From: Diospyros lotus
Taxonomy: Eukaryota > Streptophyta > Magnoliopsida > Ericales > Ebenaceae
Assembly (NCBI RefSeq): GCF_014633365.1
Contig: NC_068349.1
Coordinates: 32,812,753 to 32,876,752 of the forward strand
DNA length: 64,000 bases
Reading direction: 5' to 3'
Positions within the stretch are counted from its first letter, which is position 1, and each line of letters begins with the position of its first letter. The notes under the pieces were generated by a model. That model worked only from the letters and a program-made list of their open reading frames with translations, did not search any database and was not told the origin of the DNA. Of this stretch, positions 30,628-41,022 are shown piece by piece. The position numbers were made by a program, and so were the translations under genes.

Positions 30628-32358
30628 GTGACTAACTCTGGTCCTGCAGAAAGTACAGAGACTGAAGAGGCAGATCAGACACAAAATCCAGCAAATACAA
30701 AAGCTGGAAGTACTACTGGAAGACAGGTTTCAGGTTCTGGAGCCACAAGTTCAGTAGAATCTTTATCTACAGCCCCTAATTTAAGAAGATCGGGTAGAAT
30801 TAGAAGACCTCCTAAATGGTATGGTGATTTCAGGAGTTATTCAGACAATGAAAATGCAGAATTTGCTCTTTTTTCTTGTGAGCCACAAAAATTCAAAGAA
30901 GCAGTAAAAGAAGACAAGTGGCTGAAGGCAATGGATGAAGAGATTGCAATAATAGAAAAGAATAGGACATGGGAGATGGTTGACCTTCCTAAAAAACAAG
31001 GAAGTGATTGGCCTGAAATGAGTCTTTAAGACCAAGTATAATGAAGATGGAAGCATGCAGAAAAATAAAGCAAGACTTGTTACAAAAGGGTATGTCCAGC
31101 AGCCCAGTGTGGATTTTAATGAAACTTTTGCACCAGTGGCACGCATTGAAACTATCAGAATGGTACTGCCATAGCAGCCCAATTAGAGTTGCAGGTTTAT
31201 CAACTGGATGTGAAGTCAGTTTTCCTTACTGGAGAGCTTGAAGAGGAAGTCTATGTGGAGCACCCTCCAAGCTATGAGCTTAAGGGTAAAGAAGAAAAAG
31301 TTTACAGGCTGAGGAAGGCTTTATATGGACTTAAACACTCCTAGAGCTTGGAACAGCAGGATAGATTCCTATTTCCAGCAAAGTGGTTTCCATAGAAGTC
31401 TGAATGAGTCATCACTTTATGTGAAATGGAATCTACATGGGAAATAACCTGAAGTTACTTCCTGATTTTAAGCAGTCAATAATGCATGAATTCAAAATGA
31501 CTGACTTGGGTGTTATGAAGTATTTTCTTGGCATACAGGTGAAGCAAGGAAAAGGGGAAATTTTCATTTCCCAAGAAAAATACACCCTTGATACTCTGAG
31601 AAAGTTTCAGATGCTAAATTTGAAATCTGTTTCCACTCCTATGGCATTAAATGAGAAGCTAAAGGTTGATGATGAGTCCAAGAAGGTAGGTGAAGGGTTG
31701 TATTGAAATTTGATTGGTTCCTTGTTATATTTGACCCACACTAGGCCAGATATTATGTAGGCTTACGGTAAGCTATCCAGATTCATGAGTAGCCCGAGCA
31801 CATTGCATTAATCTGCAGCGAACAAGGTGCTAAGATATCTTAATGGAACCAGGAAACTTGGACTCAGGTATAATGAAGAATTAAGAGTATTTTTTAAATA
31901 GATTCACTGACAGTGACTGGGCAAGATCCTAGGAAGATAGAAAGAGTACTTCAGCTTTTGTGTTTCTCTTGGAAAGTAACATTATTTCGTGGAGTTCAAG
32001 GAAGCAACAAACTGTTGCATTATCATCAGTAGAGGCCGAGTATATTGCAGCTACGGAAGCGGCTTGTGAAGCTATTTGGTTTGCAAAATTGCTTGTTGAC
32101 CTAGGCCAGAAGCAAGAGGTGCCTACGGTAATTTGTTGCGATAATATGTCTGCTATTGCTATGATAAAAAATCCTGTTTTTCACGCCAGGACTAAGCATA
32201 TTGAACTCAGACATCACTACATTCAAGATTTAGTACAGAAGGGTGAGATTCAACTGAAGCTTGTGAGTACAAATGAGCAGCCAGCAAACATGCTCACCAA
32301 GGCAATCAGTTCAGAAAAGTGCAAGAAGTTCAAAGCTCAATTAAAAATCACAAATTAA
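30628..32358 (+). pseudogene. copia-A reverse transcriptase and RNase H
   Basis: RRSGRIRRPPKWYGDF and MDEEIAIIEKNRTWEMVDLP (frame 30628-31029) mark the RT N-terminus. The palm region follows in broken frames (31030-31430). The YVDD region is missing: text jumps from ALYGLKHS-type and SSLYVKWN-like sequence to FKMTDLGVMKYFLGIQ (31437-31706). RNase H is the 132-residue frame 31960-32358 with SSRKQQTVALSSVEAEYIA and [15 protein letters not shown]. Without YVDD it cannot copy RNA. Confidence 0.84.
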
Positions 32359-32366
32359 GGGGAATT

Positions 32367-32701
32367 TATGAGATAATTTATGATTTTCAGCATATCAAGG
32401 AGCATCTAAAGTGGTTTCCAAAAGCATTTAAATACATAGGATTTAAAGTATTATCAAAGGCTTTATAGTAGTCTTTTTGTTTTCCAATATAGCATTAATT
32501 CTCTAGGAGTCTTTTTGTATTCCAAAGTTGTTGTAAATGCTTTGATTAGCCTTTATGGTTGTTTGGCTCTATATAAAGAGAAAACAAATGAGAAGCCATA
32601 TCAGATTTAGTAAAAAATAAATAAATAAAATATTATCCAACATTTGTGGTTCTCTCAAAAGTTTTATTTTTAAAACCGTTATACTCCCACATGCACCAAC
32701 A
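32367..32701 (+). repeat. copia-A 3' LTR
   Basis: 335 bp, TATGAGATAAT (T-A where the 5' copy has T-G) to GCACCAACA. The purine tract aaggggaatt precedes it. It is followed immediately by copia-B LTR sequence. Confidence 0.87.
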
Positions 32702-32925
32702 AGGTGCTCTTTCCTTATTCGCTTGATTGCTTTGTTCATATTCAATTGTATATTATTTTCCTTTTGTATATATTTTCTGATGTAATCTAGAAATCATCTA
32801 ACTAGGAAAATTCCTAATTAGACTTAGGAATGTTGCCTATTATGATAGGCGTGTATGTGTATATATCAGCTGCAGGTTTAGCCTCAATTTAATAAGATTG
32901 GAGATTATTTTTCATCCTTTTGACA
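32702..32925 (+). repeat. copia-B 5' LTR, left part lost
   Basis: It matches 56561-56784, including cgtgtatgtgtatatat and the tail ggagattatttttcatcc, and ends TTGACA before the primer site. Its left part is missing because copia-A occupies that position. Confidence 0.85.
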
Positions 32926-32938
32926 TGGTATCAGAGCC
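32926..32938 (+). promoter_or_regulatory. copia-B primer-binding site
   Basis: tggtatcagagcc directly abuts the LTR: a perfect initiator-Met complement. Confidence 0.88.
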
Positions 32939-33034
32939 AGGTTCAATTTCCTAGCGTTTGAAACCAAAAATCGTGCCCTAATTTGTCTTCTATTGATCCA
33001 ATCTCCTTCATTCAACTTGAGTTATGTTTGAAAC

Positions 33035-33308
33035 TGTCAACTTCGCTGGGACTGACAAGGCTAAAGGCGGAATTCAAGAGAATTCCGACGATTGAGAGCG
33101 ATAGAGAGAGAGAGAATGAATTGAGAGAGAAGAGATAACAGAAAGGAGAGAGAAAATATAGAATATTCTCATTAATTATGCCCAATGGCTTAGTACAATC
33201 CATATATATATAGGTTGTTAGCGGCCATTCTAGAAGGTTGCTACTGTCCAGATAATATGCCGAGGCTCACCCATTAGGTTGACAAAATATGGATGGTCTT
33301 AACTACCC
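33035..33308 (-). repeat. gypsy-C 3' LTR, truncated
   Basis: It parallels 37972-38245, then ends at a run of C (33305-33319) where the partner continues tattacatacc...gtgaca. The start of the LTR (minus-strand sense) is lost at this poly-C joint. Confidence 0.85.
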
Positions 33309-33345
33309 CCCCCCCCCCAATAAGATATTTCTTGTCCCCAAGAAA

Positions 33346-34526
33346 TCACAAAAGTCCAGCCACCCGAGGAAACCGTGTGAGCAAGTCTGGAAGGTATTCC
33401 CAAGTTGCGTCGTCTGGAGGCCGATTTGTCCACTGCACCTGCACCTGAATCAGAGGTAAAGAACCCTGATAGGTGACTCTCCTGTCAATAATGGCTAGAG
33501 GTTCAGATGCTCCTAGAAATTCCTCCTCCAACACTGGCTGTGTTGCACTTACCGCTTCATGTGGTCCTACCAACTTCTTGAGTAGTGACACATGGAAAAC
33601 TGGATGGATGCCTACTCCATCTAGCAATTGGAGTCTATAAGCGGTGCTCCCCACTTTGGTTGTTACTTGAAAGGGGCCAAAGTACTTAGGCCCTAGCTTA
33701 GAGGGAGGCTTACCGGTAAATAGTCGTTGCTAAAAACGTCTCACCTTCAAGTATACTGAATCCCCTGCTTCAAAATTTCTTTCAGTTCTCCTTCTATCTG
33801 CCATTTGTTTCATGTGATTCTGCGCCACCGTCAATTCCTTTTTAATTAACTTAAGTGCTTCTTGTCTCTGCCTCAAGTATTGGTCCACATCTTGTTCTAT
33901 GTTGGAGTAGTGTATCACTGCCATAATGAGTGGCGGTTTGTAGCCAAATAGTGCTTCGAAGGGTGATTTCTTAAGTGAGCGATAGAAATTTGAATTGTAA
34001 CACCATTGAGCTAGTGGCAGCCATTGATTCCAACTTTTGGGTTTAGTGAAACAAACACACCTTAGATAAGCTTCTAAGCATTGGTTTACCCTCTCCATTT
34101 GTCCATCTGTTTTTGGGTGATATGCTGTAGATATGTGCAAGCCAACTCCCAACTGTTTGAACAACTCCCTCTAAAAGTTGCTGGTAAATATCTTGTCCCT
34201 ATCTGAAGTAATGGATAGAGGCAAGCCATGAACCTTCACCACCAAATCCAATAGCACTCTGGCCACATCCAAGGCTGTAAACGGATGAGCTAGGCTGAGG
34301 AAGTACCCAAATTTAGTTAACCTATCCACCACCACTAGGATAGTGTCCTCTCCTTCGGACCTAGGTAATCCCCTCCACAAAATCCATGGAGATTCTTTGC
34401 CAAGCCTGGTCTGGTATTTCCAATGGTTGAAGTAATCCGGCGTACGGCACCTGTTCGTGCTTGCATTTTTGGCAAACAGAGCACGCTAATACATAGGTGG
34501 TCATCTCTTTCTTCGTTCTCGACCAA
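33346..34526 (-). pseudogene. gypsy-C integrase and chromodomain
   Basis: From the right: a CQKCKHEQ-like zinc-binding block (about 34440-34500), the core with FCGGDYLGPK in a shifted frame and EGEDTILVVVDRLTKFGYF (34171-34380), LHISTAYHPKTDGQMERVN with the catalytic glutamate in ERVN (33730-34164), PFEALFGYKPP, and the tail with HPVFHVSLLKKLVG and VQVQWTNRPPDDATWEYLPD (33346-33654). Integrase joins element DNA to the target; the chromodomain tail is typical of plant chromoviruses. Three frame breaks. Confidence 0.87.
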
Positions 34527-34609
34527 TAGAATAGCTACCTCACTTTATTGTAAGTGACATTCAACCCGAAATGCCCTCCAATGGGTGATGCATGCAATGT
34601 TTGTAAGAT

Positions 34610-35215
34610 TCAGGTCCTAAGTTGAGGGTCATCCCCAATCACCACCCGCCCTTTATACCTCAGTAGCCCTACCCGCAATGTGTACCCATTCTGCTCCCCG
34701 CCCCTAGCCGCTAAGCTCGTCAAAAGTTCTTGAACCCAGGGTGTGTTCTCATAGCTACTTGTCACCTCTTTAATCCAATGGGGAACAACTATAGAGACTG
34801 CCTGGCATTCGCCCTGTTCTTCCCTCCTTGACAGCGCATCAACCACTGTGTTCTCTTTTCCAGTGCGATATTGGATAGTGTAGTCTAATCCTAGCAACTT
34901 GGTGACCCCTTTCCTTTGCAGCTGCATATGCAACATTTGTTCTCCCAAGAACTTGAGGCTTTCATGGTCGGCCTTGATGATAAACGGGTTGCCTTCCAGA
35001 AAACACCTCCATTTGTTTACTGCCATGAGCACCGCTACTAATTCCTTGTCATAGATGCTCAGCCCAAGATGTTTGGGAGCTAAACCCTGACTAAGGAAGG
35101 ATATTGGCCTGCCTTCTTGTGCCAATACTATGCCCACTCCTATGTCACATGCATCTATCTCTAGAGTGAAAGGTTTGGAAAAATTGGGCAAAGCCAGAAT
35201 CGAAGCTTGGGTCAT
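34610..35215 (-). pseudogene. gypsy-C RNase H
   Basis: A 201-residue frame with LEIDACDIGVGIVLAQEGRPI, FLSQGLAPKHLGLSIYDKE, IKADHESLKFLGEQ and TVVDALSRRE, i.e. the D-E-D-D residues of RNase H in expected order. It follows RT after a frameshift caused by an A run (plus strand tttttttttt near 35270-35280). Confidence 0.88.
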
Positions 35216-35261
35216 GGCCTCCTTAAGGGAGTTGAAAGCTATGGCGACTCCTTCCCCCCAT

Positions 35262-36720
35262 TCAAATCCATTTTTTTTTTAGCAGCTCAGTTAGCAGTTT
35301 GTTGATTATCCCATATCCCTTGATGAATTTTCTGTAGTACCTGGTTAGCCCAAGGAATCCTCTCAGTTCTTTGACAGTCCTAAGCATAGGCCATTCCACC
35401 ATAGCTGTTATTTTTTTTGGGTCAGTAATCACACCCTTTCCCGTGATGATATGGCCAAGGTATTCCACATTTCCCTCTGCAAAAATACATTTAGACCTCT
35501 TGACATACAATTGGTTAGATTTGAGGACTTGGAATGTGGTTTTGAGGTGGGTTAGGTGCTGCTCCATGTCCGAGCTGTAAACCAAGATATCATCAAAGAA
35601 AACAAGGATGAATTTCCTCAAGTAGGGGCAGAAAATGTGGTTCATGAGGGCCTGGAATGTTGTTGGAGCAATAGTAAGGCCGAATGGCATCACTAGGAAC
35701 TCATAAAGTCCTTGATGTGTGCGAAAAGCTATTTTGGGGATATCTGAAGCTCTCATTCGGATCTGGTGGTAGCCAGATCTGAGATCAAGCTTGGAAAAAA
35801 CTGTAGCCCCAGATAATTCATCTAGGAGGTCATCTATAATAGGAATAGGGAATTTATTTTTTATGGGGTGGGTGTTTAGTTGTCTATAATTGACACAAAA
35901 CCTCCAACTCCCATCTTTTTTCTTAACTAAGAGAACAGGTGAGGCAAATGGACTCTGACTTGTCCAGATGACATTTTTGGATAGCATTTCTTTCACTAGG
36001 CATTCAATTTCAGGCTTTTGAAATGGGGAGTAGCAATAGGAACAAACGTTTATGGGTTCTGTGTTTGGTTTGAGGTGGATGGTATGCTCTAAAAAACGGT
36101 CTAGAGGTAAGGAGGTGGGTTCCACGAATAATTCCTCAAATTCAACCAACAAAGAATGTAAGAAGTCATCAGATTGTACCTTGCTCGGGGAATGAGTTGA
36201 GGCCTGTAACTTGAACCATTGATTGTCTTCGGTTCCCTCCTTGTCTGCTTCCTTTCTCACTTCCCACACCTCCACGACATAGACCGAGTGCAGTTGGGCA
36301 ATGGTTCCCTCTTGCTGCTCAATGAGTTTCCTCAAGCGACTTCCAGAGATAGCTTTGCACTCTCCCTCGTCCCCGCATCCTGTCAACGTTAGTCTTCTTC
36401 CCCCCTTATCAAAAGTCACTTCTAAGGTATTGAAGTCAAAAATGAAAGGACTGATTGTTCTCATCCAATCTACACCCAACACTACTTGGCACCCCCCCAA
36501 CTGCAAAATCCTCAAATCGGCAGAGAACTCGTGCCCCTGCATTCTCCATGTAAAACCGTTGCACTTGTACTGGTAGGTCATTTTGTGGCCATTAGCAACT
36601 GTGACATATAAGGGTATAGTGGGCTAGAGTACACACAGTAGCTCCTTAGCTATGTTTTCGTCAAAGAAACTATGCGAGCTCCCACTGTCTATCAGTATCA
36701 AGAGTTTCCTTTTCCCTACG
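35262..36720 (-). pseudogene. gypsy-C protease and reverse transcriptase
   Basis: The 439-residue frame (35262-36581) begins with the protease C-terminal half (QVVLGVDWMRTISPF), then [66 protein letters not shown] and the catalytic [11 protein letters not shown]. The protease active site (LIDSGSSHSFF-type) is readable further right near 36660-36715 across a stop. RT catalytic aspartates are intact; the frame ends in an A-run frameshift at KKKWI. Long enough to be largely full length for RT. Confidence 0.9.
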
Positions 36721-37970
36721 TTACCTCTGATCTTGATCACCTTCTCCGCAGTGTGTTCGTCCAGGGCATGGAGTGAAATTTTCCCCCCTTCTTCCTTCTC
36801 TTCCGCTTAATCCCCGTTTCTGTGTCAGGCATTCCTTCTTCGTCTTCGTCACCTTCCCTTTCCATTTGCATGAGTGCCCTTGGGCATTGGTGCCCCACAG
36901 TGTATTTCTCCCCACATTTGAAACACAATCCCATCTGTCATTTCTGATCCAATGTAAGAGGCCGTAGGGTGTTGGCTGCCCCCTGGGCCTTTGCCGAATA
37001 ATTTCCCTTAAATACTTGAGAATTGCCACCCTTCTGCCCCTGCTTGTAGAGCCTTGCCATCCCATTCTTGACTGTCACCGATTGTAACATCTTCACCATC
37101 GGTCTTAGTTCGTCATTCAATCCACTAAGGAAGCTAGACACAAAGTACTGTTCATCTAGCATGGGATGGGCGTGTCCTAACCTGGACTTCAACTCTTCAA
37201 ATCGGGCTTGGTATTCGTCCACTGTCCCTTCTTGTCATAGCTTATTGAACTGTTCCACCACATCAGTCAAGCTACTTTCACCGAATCGAGCACAAAATTC
37301 CTCTATGAACTCCGGCCACCTCCATTCATGTCGCCTAGCACTCCAACTTCGGAACCACGAGTCTGCTACATCATTCAGGTATGCCGTAGCCATTTTAACC
37401 TTGTTTTCTTCCACTACCCGATAGTTGATAGAAGAAACGTTCGCACCTCCTTATCCACCAACGAGACTTCTCCCCATCAAACACGGGTATCTCCATCTTT
37501 GGAATGGGAGTGTTCGTTGTAGCCCCTAAGCCTCCTCTCATGGTGGCCTCTACTGCTGGCTCCATCCTTTCGTCTCTCTACTGACGGCCCCTTGCTCCTT
37601 GAAGGATAGGAGCAGTAGCTGTTCGAGGAGGAAAATCCACCGAAAGGGTTGCATTCGGTTGTCGGGAAAAAATAGCCAATGCGACATTAAGCTACTGGCT
37701 CAGCCCCGTAAATTCCACTCGTAGATGAGCAAAGTCATCTCTCAAATTTCGCTCCATTTCTATAACATCCGATCGCATCCTACTTATGTCTTCGTGAGTA
37801 TTTCTGATGCCCGCTTCCACGGTTTCCAACCTTTCCTCCACCAGCTTGTGGCCTTGTCGTACGCCCTCTTCTATGGCATCCAAGCGAGCTTCCATTTGCT
37901 TCATGAGGGTACCTTCCGCCATGTTCGTCGGTTGTAGCTCGTCGGTCCTAGACCGCGGCTCTAATACCAA
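36721..37970 (-). pseudogene. gypsy-C gag
   Basis: The N-terminus is at 37692-37970 (MAEGTLMKQMEARLDAIEE, then coiled, charged helices). The capsid part is at 36938-37222 (FVSSFLSGLNDELRPMVKML) and the zinc knuckle at 36737-36934 (MGLCFKCGEKYTVGHQC, C-x2-C-x4-H-x4-C). At least two stops or shifts, near 37230 and 36935, break it. The first methionine is close to the primer site, as usual for these elements. Confidence 0.86.
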
Positions 37971-37971
37971 T

Positions 37972-38269
37972 TGTCAGCTTCACTGGGACTAACAAGGCTA
38001 AAGGTGGAATTCAAGAGAATTCCAGCGACAGAGAACAATAGAGAGAGAGAGAATGAATGGAGAGAGAAGAGATAACAAAAAGGAGAGAGAAAATATAGAA
38101 TATTCTCATTAATTATGCCCAATGGCTCAGTACAATCTGTATATATATAGGTTGTTAGCGGCCATTCTAGAAGGTCGCTACTATCCAGATAATATGCCGA
38201 GGCTCACCCATTAGTTGGACAAAATATGGATGGTCCTAACTACCCCTATTACATACCAGCTACGTGACA
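37972..38269 (-). repeat. gypsy-C 5' LTR
   Basis: 298 bp; on the minus strand TGTCACGTAGC to GCTGACA. It has an AG-rich block (38040-38100, plus strand) and a TATA-like ctatatatatac on the minus strand near 38140. It differs from the 3' LTR at roughly 17 positions over about 270 bp by eye. Confidence 0.88.
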
Positions 38270-40167
38270 GAAACCCTAGAGTCTGGAAGTCTTAGCGAGG
38301 CTTTTGCTACAAGCAGTACCAATGCAAGGACTATATCCAGTGGTGAGTTGCAGAATGTTCAAGCTACCTACCGGTTAAAGGGGAAGAATTATCTCAAGTG
38401 GTCACAACTAATCAAGACTTTTCTGAAAGGCAAAGGGAAGATCAACCACTTGCTTGGAACGGGACCAAAAAAAAGAGACCCTTCATACGCTTCTTGGGAT
38501 GATGAAGACTCCCTTGTGATGTCCTGGCTCTGGAACTCAATGATTCCAAATATCAATGACACAATTATGTTCCTTTTCACAGCCAAGAAAATATGGAATG
38601 CTGTGAAGATGACATATTCTAAGGTAAATGATGTTGCCCAAATCTATAAAATTATGACTAAGGTAGCAACCACTAAACAAGGTACTCGATCTATAACCGA
38701 GTACACAAGTATTTTGAAAACCTTGTGGCAAGAATTGTATCACTATCAATATATCCAAATGAAGTGTAGTGAGGATGCTACTATCCAAAATAAATTTGTG
38801 GAAAAGGAGAGGACCTATGATTTCCTTCCAGGCCACAATATAGAATATGATGTTGTTAGAGTTCAAATACTTGGCAAATCTGAGTTGTCATCATTAAATG
38901 AAGCCATTTCAATAGTCCGAGAAGAAGAAGGTAAAAGAGGAGTGATGTTGGAACCAAACTCTATAGAAAGTTCAGCACTACTAACTTTGAAGGGGCTTGG
39001 TAAGGACAGAGTGGTTCGAGAAGAAAGGAGGCCCTTGGATCCAATGAAAACATCCACCAAAGACAACTTATGGTGCTCCTATTGCAAGAAGCCCAGACAC
39101 ACAGTGGACAAGTACTGGAAGCTTCATGGCAAGCCAGCTAGAGGAGGACAGCCTGGAGGGCAATCCAAAGGCCAAGCTTTTGCAGCTAGTAGCCATCAGA
39201 GTGAGGAGGAGAAAGCCTCTGAACAACCTGTTTCAATGGGGCTGACTCAAGAGGAAATTGAAAAATTAAGAAACTTGCTGGGATCTCTTAAAAAAATCCT
39301 AGGGACAGGTAGTTCAAATTTGACGTTCACATGTATCACTCCCAACTCCTCTAACTTTCATGCTTCAGATTTATTTCTTAGGAAAACTTGGATTCTTGAT
39401 TCCGATGCTACATGCCACATGACACCCTTATCAGCAAATTTTTTGTCCTACAAACCCTGTCCTAGTAACAGAAAAATTATTCTTCTAATGGATCTTTAAC
39501 AACAGTGGCTGGACAAGGGGACATATTGATCAACCCCTACCTAACCTTGAGAGATGTTTTGCATGTTCCTAAGTTGTTCTCAATTTAATTTCCATCCAAA
39601 AGCTAACCAAGGATACTAATTGTCAGGTTGTCTTCTATCCCTTGTTTTGTGAATTTCAAGAAAAGGACTCAAGGAAGATGATTGGGCATGCTAGGGTTGA
39701 GGATGATTTCTATTGTCTTGAAGACTACAGTGGACAGCTTGGAAAAGGAAAGTTCTCTCCTGTATCTTTTCTAGTTAAACCTAATAAAGACCTAATTTGG
39801 CTTCATCATCTCTGGTTAGACCATCCTTCTCTTAGAATACTTCAGTTTATGTTTCCTTCTTTGTTCAAGGGATTTGATGTTAGAAATTTTAGATGTGATG
39901 TATGTGAACTTGCTAAACATAAAAGGGCTTCATTCCCTCTAATTAATAAGAGAAGTTCCCTTCCTTTCAATCTTGTTCACTGTGATATATGGGGCCCATC
40001 TCCAATCCCTAATATGTCCAGGCCTACATGATTTATGTTATTTGTGAATGATTGTACGAGAGTAGTTTGGCTTTATCTTCTAAAAGCTAAATCCAAAATA
40101 TGTTCCATTTTTCCCAATTTTTGCAACATGATTAAAACTCAATTTGGGGCTGAAATTAAGAGAGTTA
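38270..40167 (+). pseudogene. copia-B gag, protease and integrase N-terminus
   Basis: The frame 38264-39499 contains GKNYLKWSQLIKTFLKGKG, FLFTAKKIWNAVKMTYSKV and LPGHNIEYDVVRVQIL (UBN2-type gag). A damaged zinc knuckle CSYCKKPRHTVDKYWKLHG follows (final cysteine replaced by Y), then protease WILDSDATCHMTP, where relatives have DSGAT. After frame breaks, 39642-40031 has the integrase zinc region (LIWLHHLWLDHPSLRILQF, CDVCELAKHKR) and the first core aspartate (VHCDIWGPSP). The start codon lies upstream of gypsy-C at 33024. Cut by gypsy-D at 40167. Confidence 0.85.
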
Positions 40168-40519
40168 TGTCACGAGCTACTCTTAATACTTTTAATTTTT
40201 CTTGTTTATAATTCGAAGAAATAGAATAAGGAGTAACTAACCGCACATGTTAGCAATAGTTGTAGTGGCGAGAGGCACTATGAGCGAGAAGCTCTCTTTT
40301 CATTTGAATTGTAGGGAGATCAATATAAAAGGCTTATCTCACTTGATGAAGGCATGAATGAACTGATTCCAATTCGGAAATACTCTCTCTCTCTCTCTCT
40401 AAAATCTTCTATCCTTCCCTCCAAATTCTATCTCTCTCTCTCTTTGTCAATTCCCTTTTCCCTATTTGAATTCTCGGAGAAACCCGAGAGTTCTTCTCTG
40501 TCAAGCTTGTGCCCCAACA
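40168..40519 (+). repeat. gypsy-D 5' LTR
   Basis: 352 bp, TGTCACGAGC to CCCCAACA. It has a TATA-like tataaaagg (about 40325) and a longer CT microsatellite (about 40383-40445) than the 3' copy. Confidence 0.9.
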
Positions 40520-40522
40520 ATT

Positions 40523-40534
40523 TGGTATCAGAGC
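40523..40534 (+). promoter_or_regulatory. gypsy-D primer-binding site
   Basis: tggtatcagagc three bases after the LTR end. Confidence 0.86.
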
Positions 40535-40569
40535 GATCCAGGCCAACCGAGCTACAAGAAGATTTGGTG

Positions 40570-40774
40570 ATGGCGGACAGCACGAGGATGAAGAATATGG
40601 AGGCATAACTACACCAATTCAGGTCCACAGTCTCAGACTTGCAAGTGCGGGTAGATCAGCTGGAATTAGGATTAAATTGCAATCACAAGGCGATCATCTC
40701 TATTGACCGCAAATTGGATGGGGCGGTCAATCAAATCAGAGAAGAGGTAGAAACGCAGATTCGAGAGCAACTAC
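40570..40774 (+). pseudogene. gypsy-D gag N-terminus
   Basis: It starts MADSTRMKNMEA, followed by a TAA where relatives have Q (CAA to TAA), then LHQFRSTVSDLQVRVDQLELG and a charged helix. It is interrupted at 40775 by copia-E; the same frame family resumes at 45699 with LQGFMVMFTQQQ. Confidence 0.8.
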
Positions 40775-41022
40775 TGTCAAAATGTAAGAAAATGGAGGAA
40801 TAATTCAGAGAGAAATAGGGAGAGAGAACTGATATTGAATTAACTCCTCAATCGAATACAGAAAAGAAAGACTATGCTGATATATATATACAATCAACCA
40901 GCCTTTGATACAAGCTTAACGTTTTAACTTACAACAGCCAGCTAACGGAAAGCTCTAACAGAAAGCTAAACCATAGAGAAAGATAACAAACTCTAGTTAC
41001 TCATGTCACGTTATCTCCAACA
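40775..41022 (-). repeat. copia-E 3' LTR
   Basis: 248 bp; on the minus strand TGTTGGAGATAAC to TTTTGACA. Same length as its partner. Confidence 0.92.

Larger units (their letters stand above)
28232..32701 (+). mobile_element. copia-A: Ty1/copia element with damaged pol
   Basis: LTRs at 28232-28572 and 32367-32701; primer site tggtatcagagc at 28578-28589; purine tract attaaggggaatt before the 3' LTR. Internal domains are gag, zinc knuckle, protease, integrase N-terminal part, RT fragments and RNase H. The integrase core and RT YVDD are deleted. The base pair group aggtg follows the 3' LTR and belongs to the copia-B LTR, so copia-A sits inside copia-B's 5' LTR. Confidence 0.88.
33035..38269 (-). 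mobile_element. gypsy-C: chromovirus-type Ty3/gypsy element
   Basis: LTRs at 33035-33308 (3', truncated) and 37972-38269 (5'), with the perfect 5-bp duplication gaaac at 33030-33034 and 38270-38274. The primer site TGGTATTAGAGCC is on the minus strand at 37957-37969. Domains are complete in order: gag, protease, RT, RNase H, integrase, chromodomain. Only a handful of frame breaks separate them, making it the best preserved gypsy copy here. It inserted just after the start codon of copia-B gag. Confidence 0.92.

Noticed and set aside
28578..32938. TGGTATCAGAGC motifs as pieces of tRNA genes
   Set aside because: They are primer-binding sites next to LTR ends; no cloverleaf sequence surrounds them.
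3093..38274. The same gaaac target duplication at the solo LTR (3439) and gypsy-C (38270) as evidence of a shared target preference
   Set aside because: Two 5-bp matches in AT-rich DNA are easily coincidental.
40383..40445. Possible CRISPR-like or regulatory repeat array in CT-rich tracts
   Set aside because: Simple CT microsatellite in the LTR tail; no unique spacers, and the same layout is seen in other LTRs.
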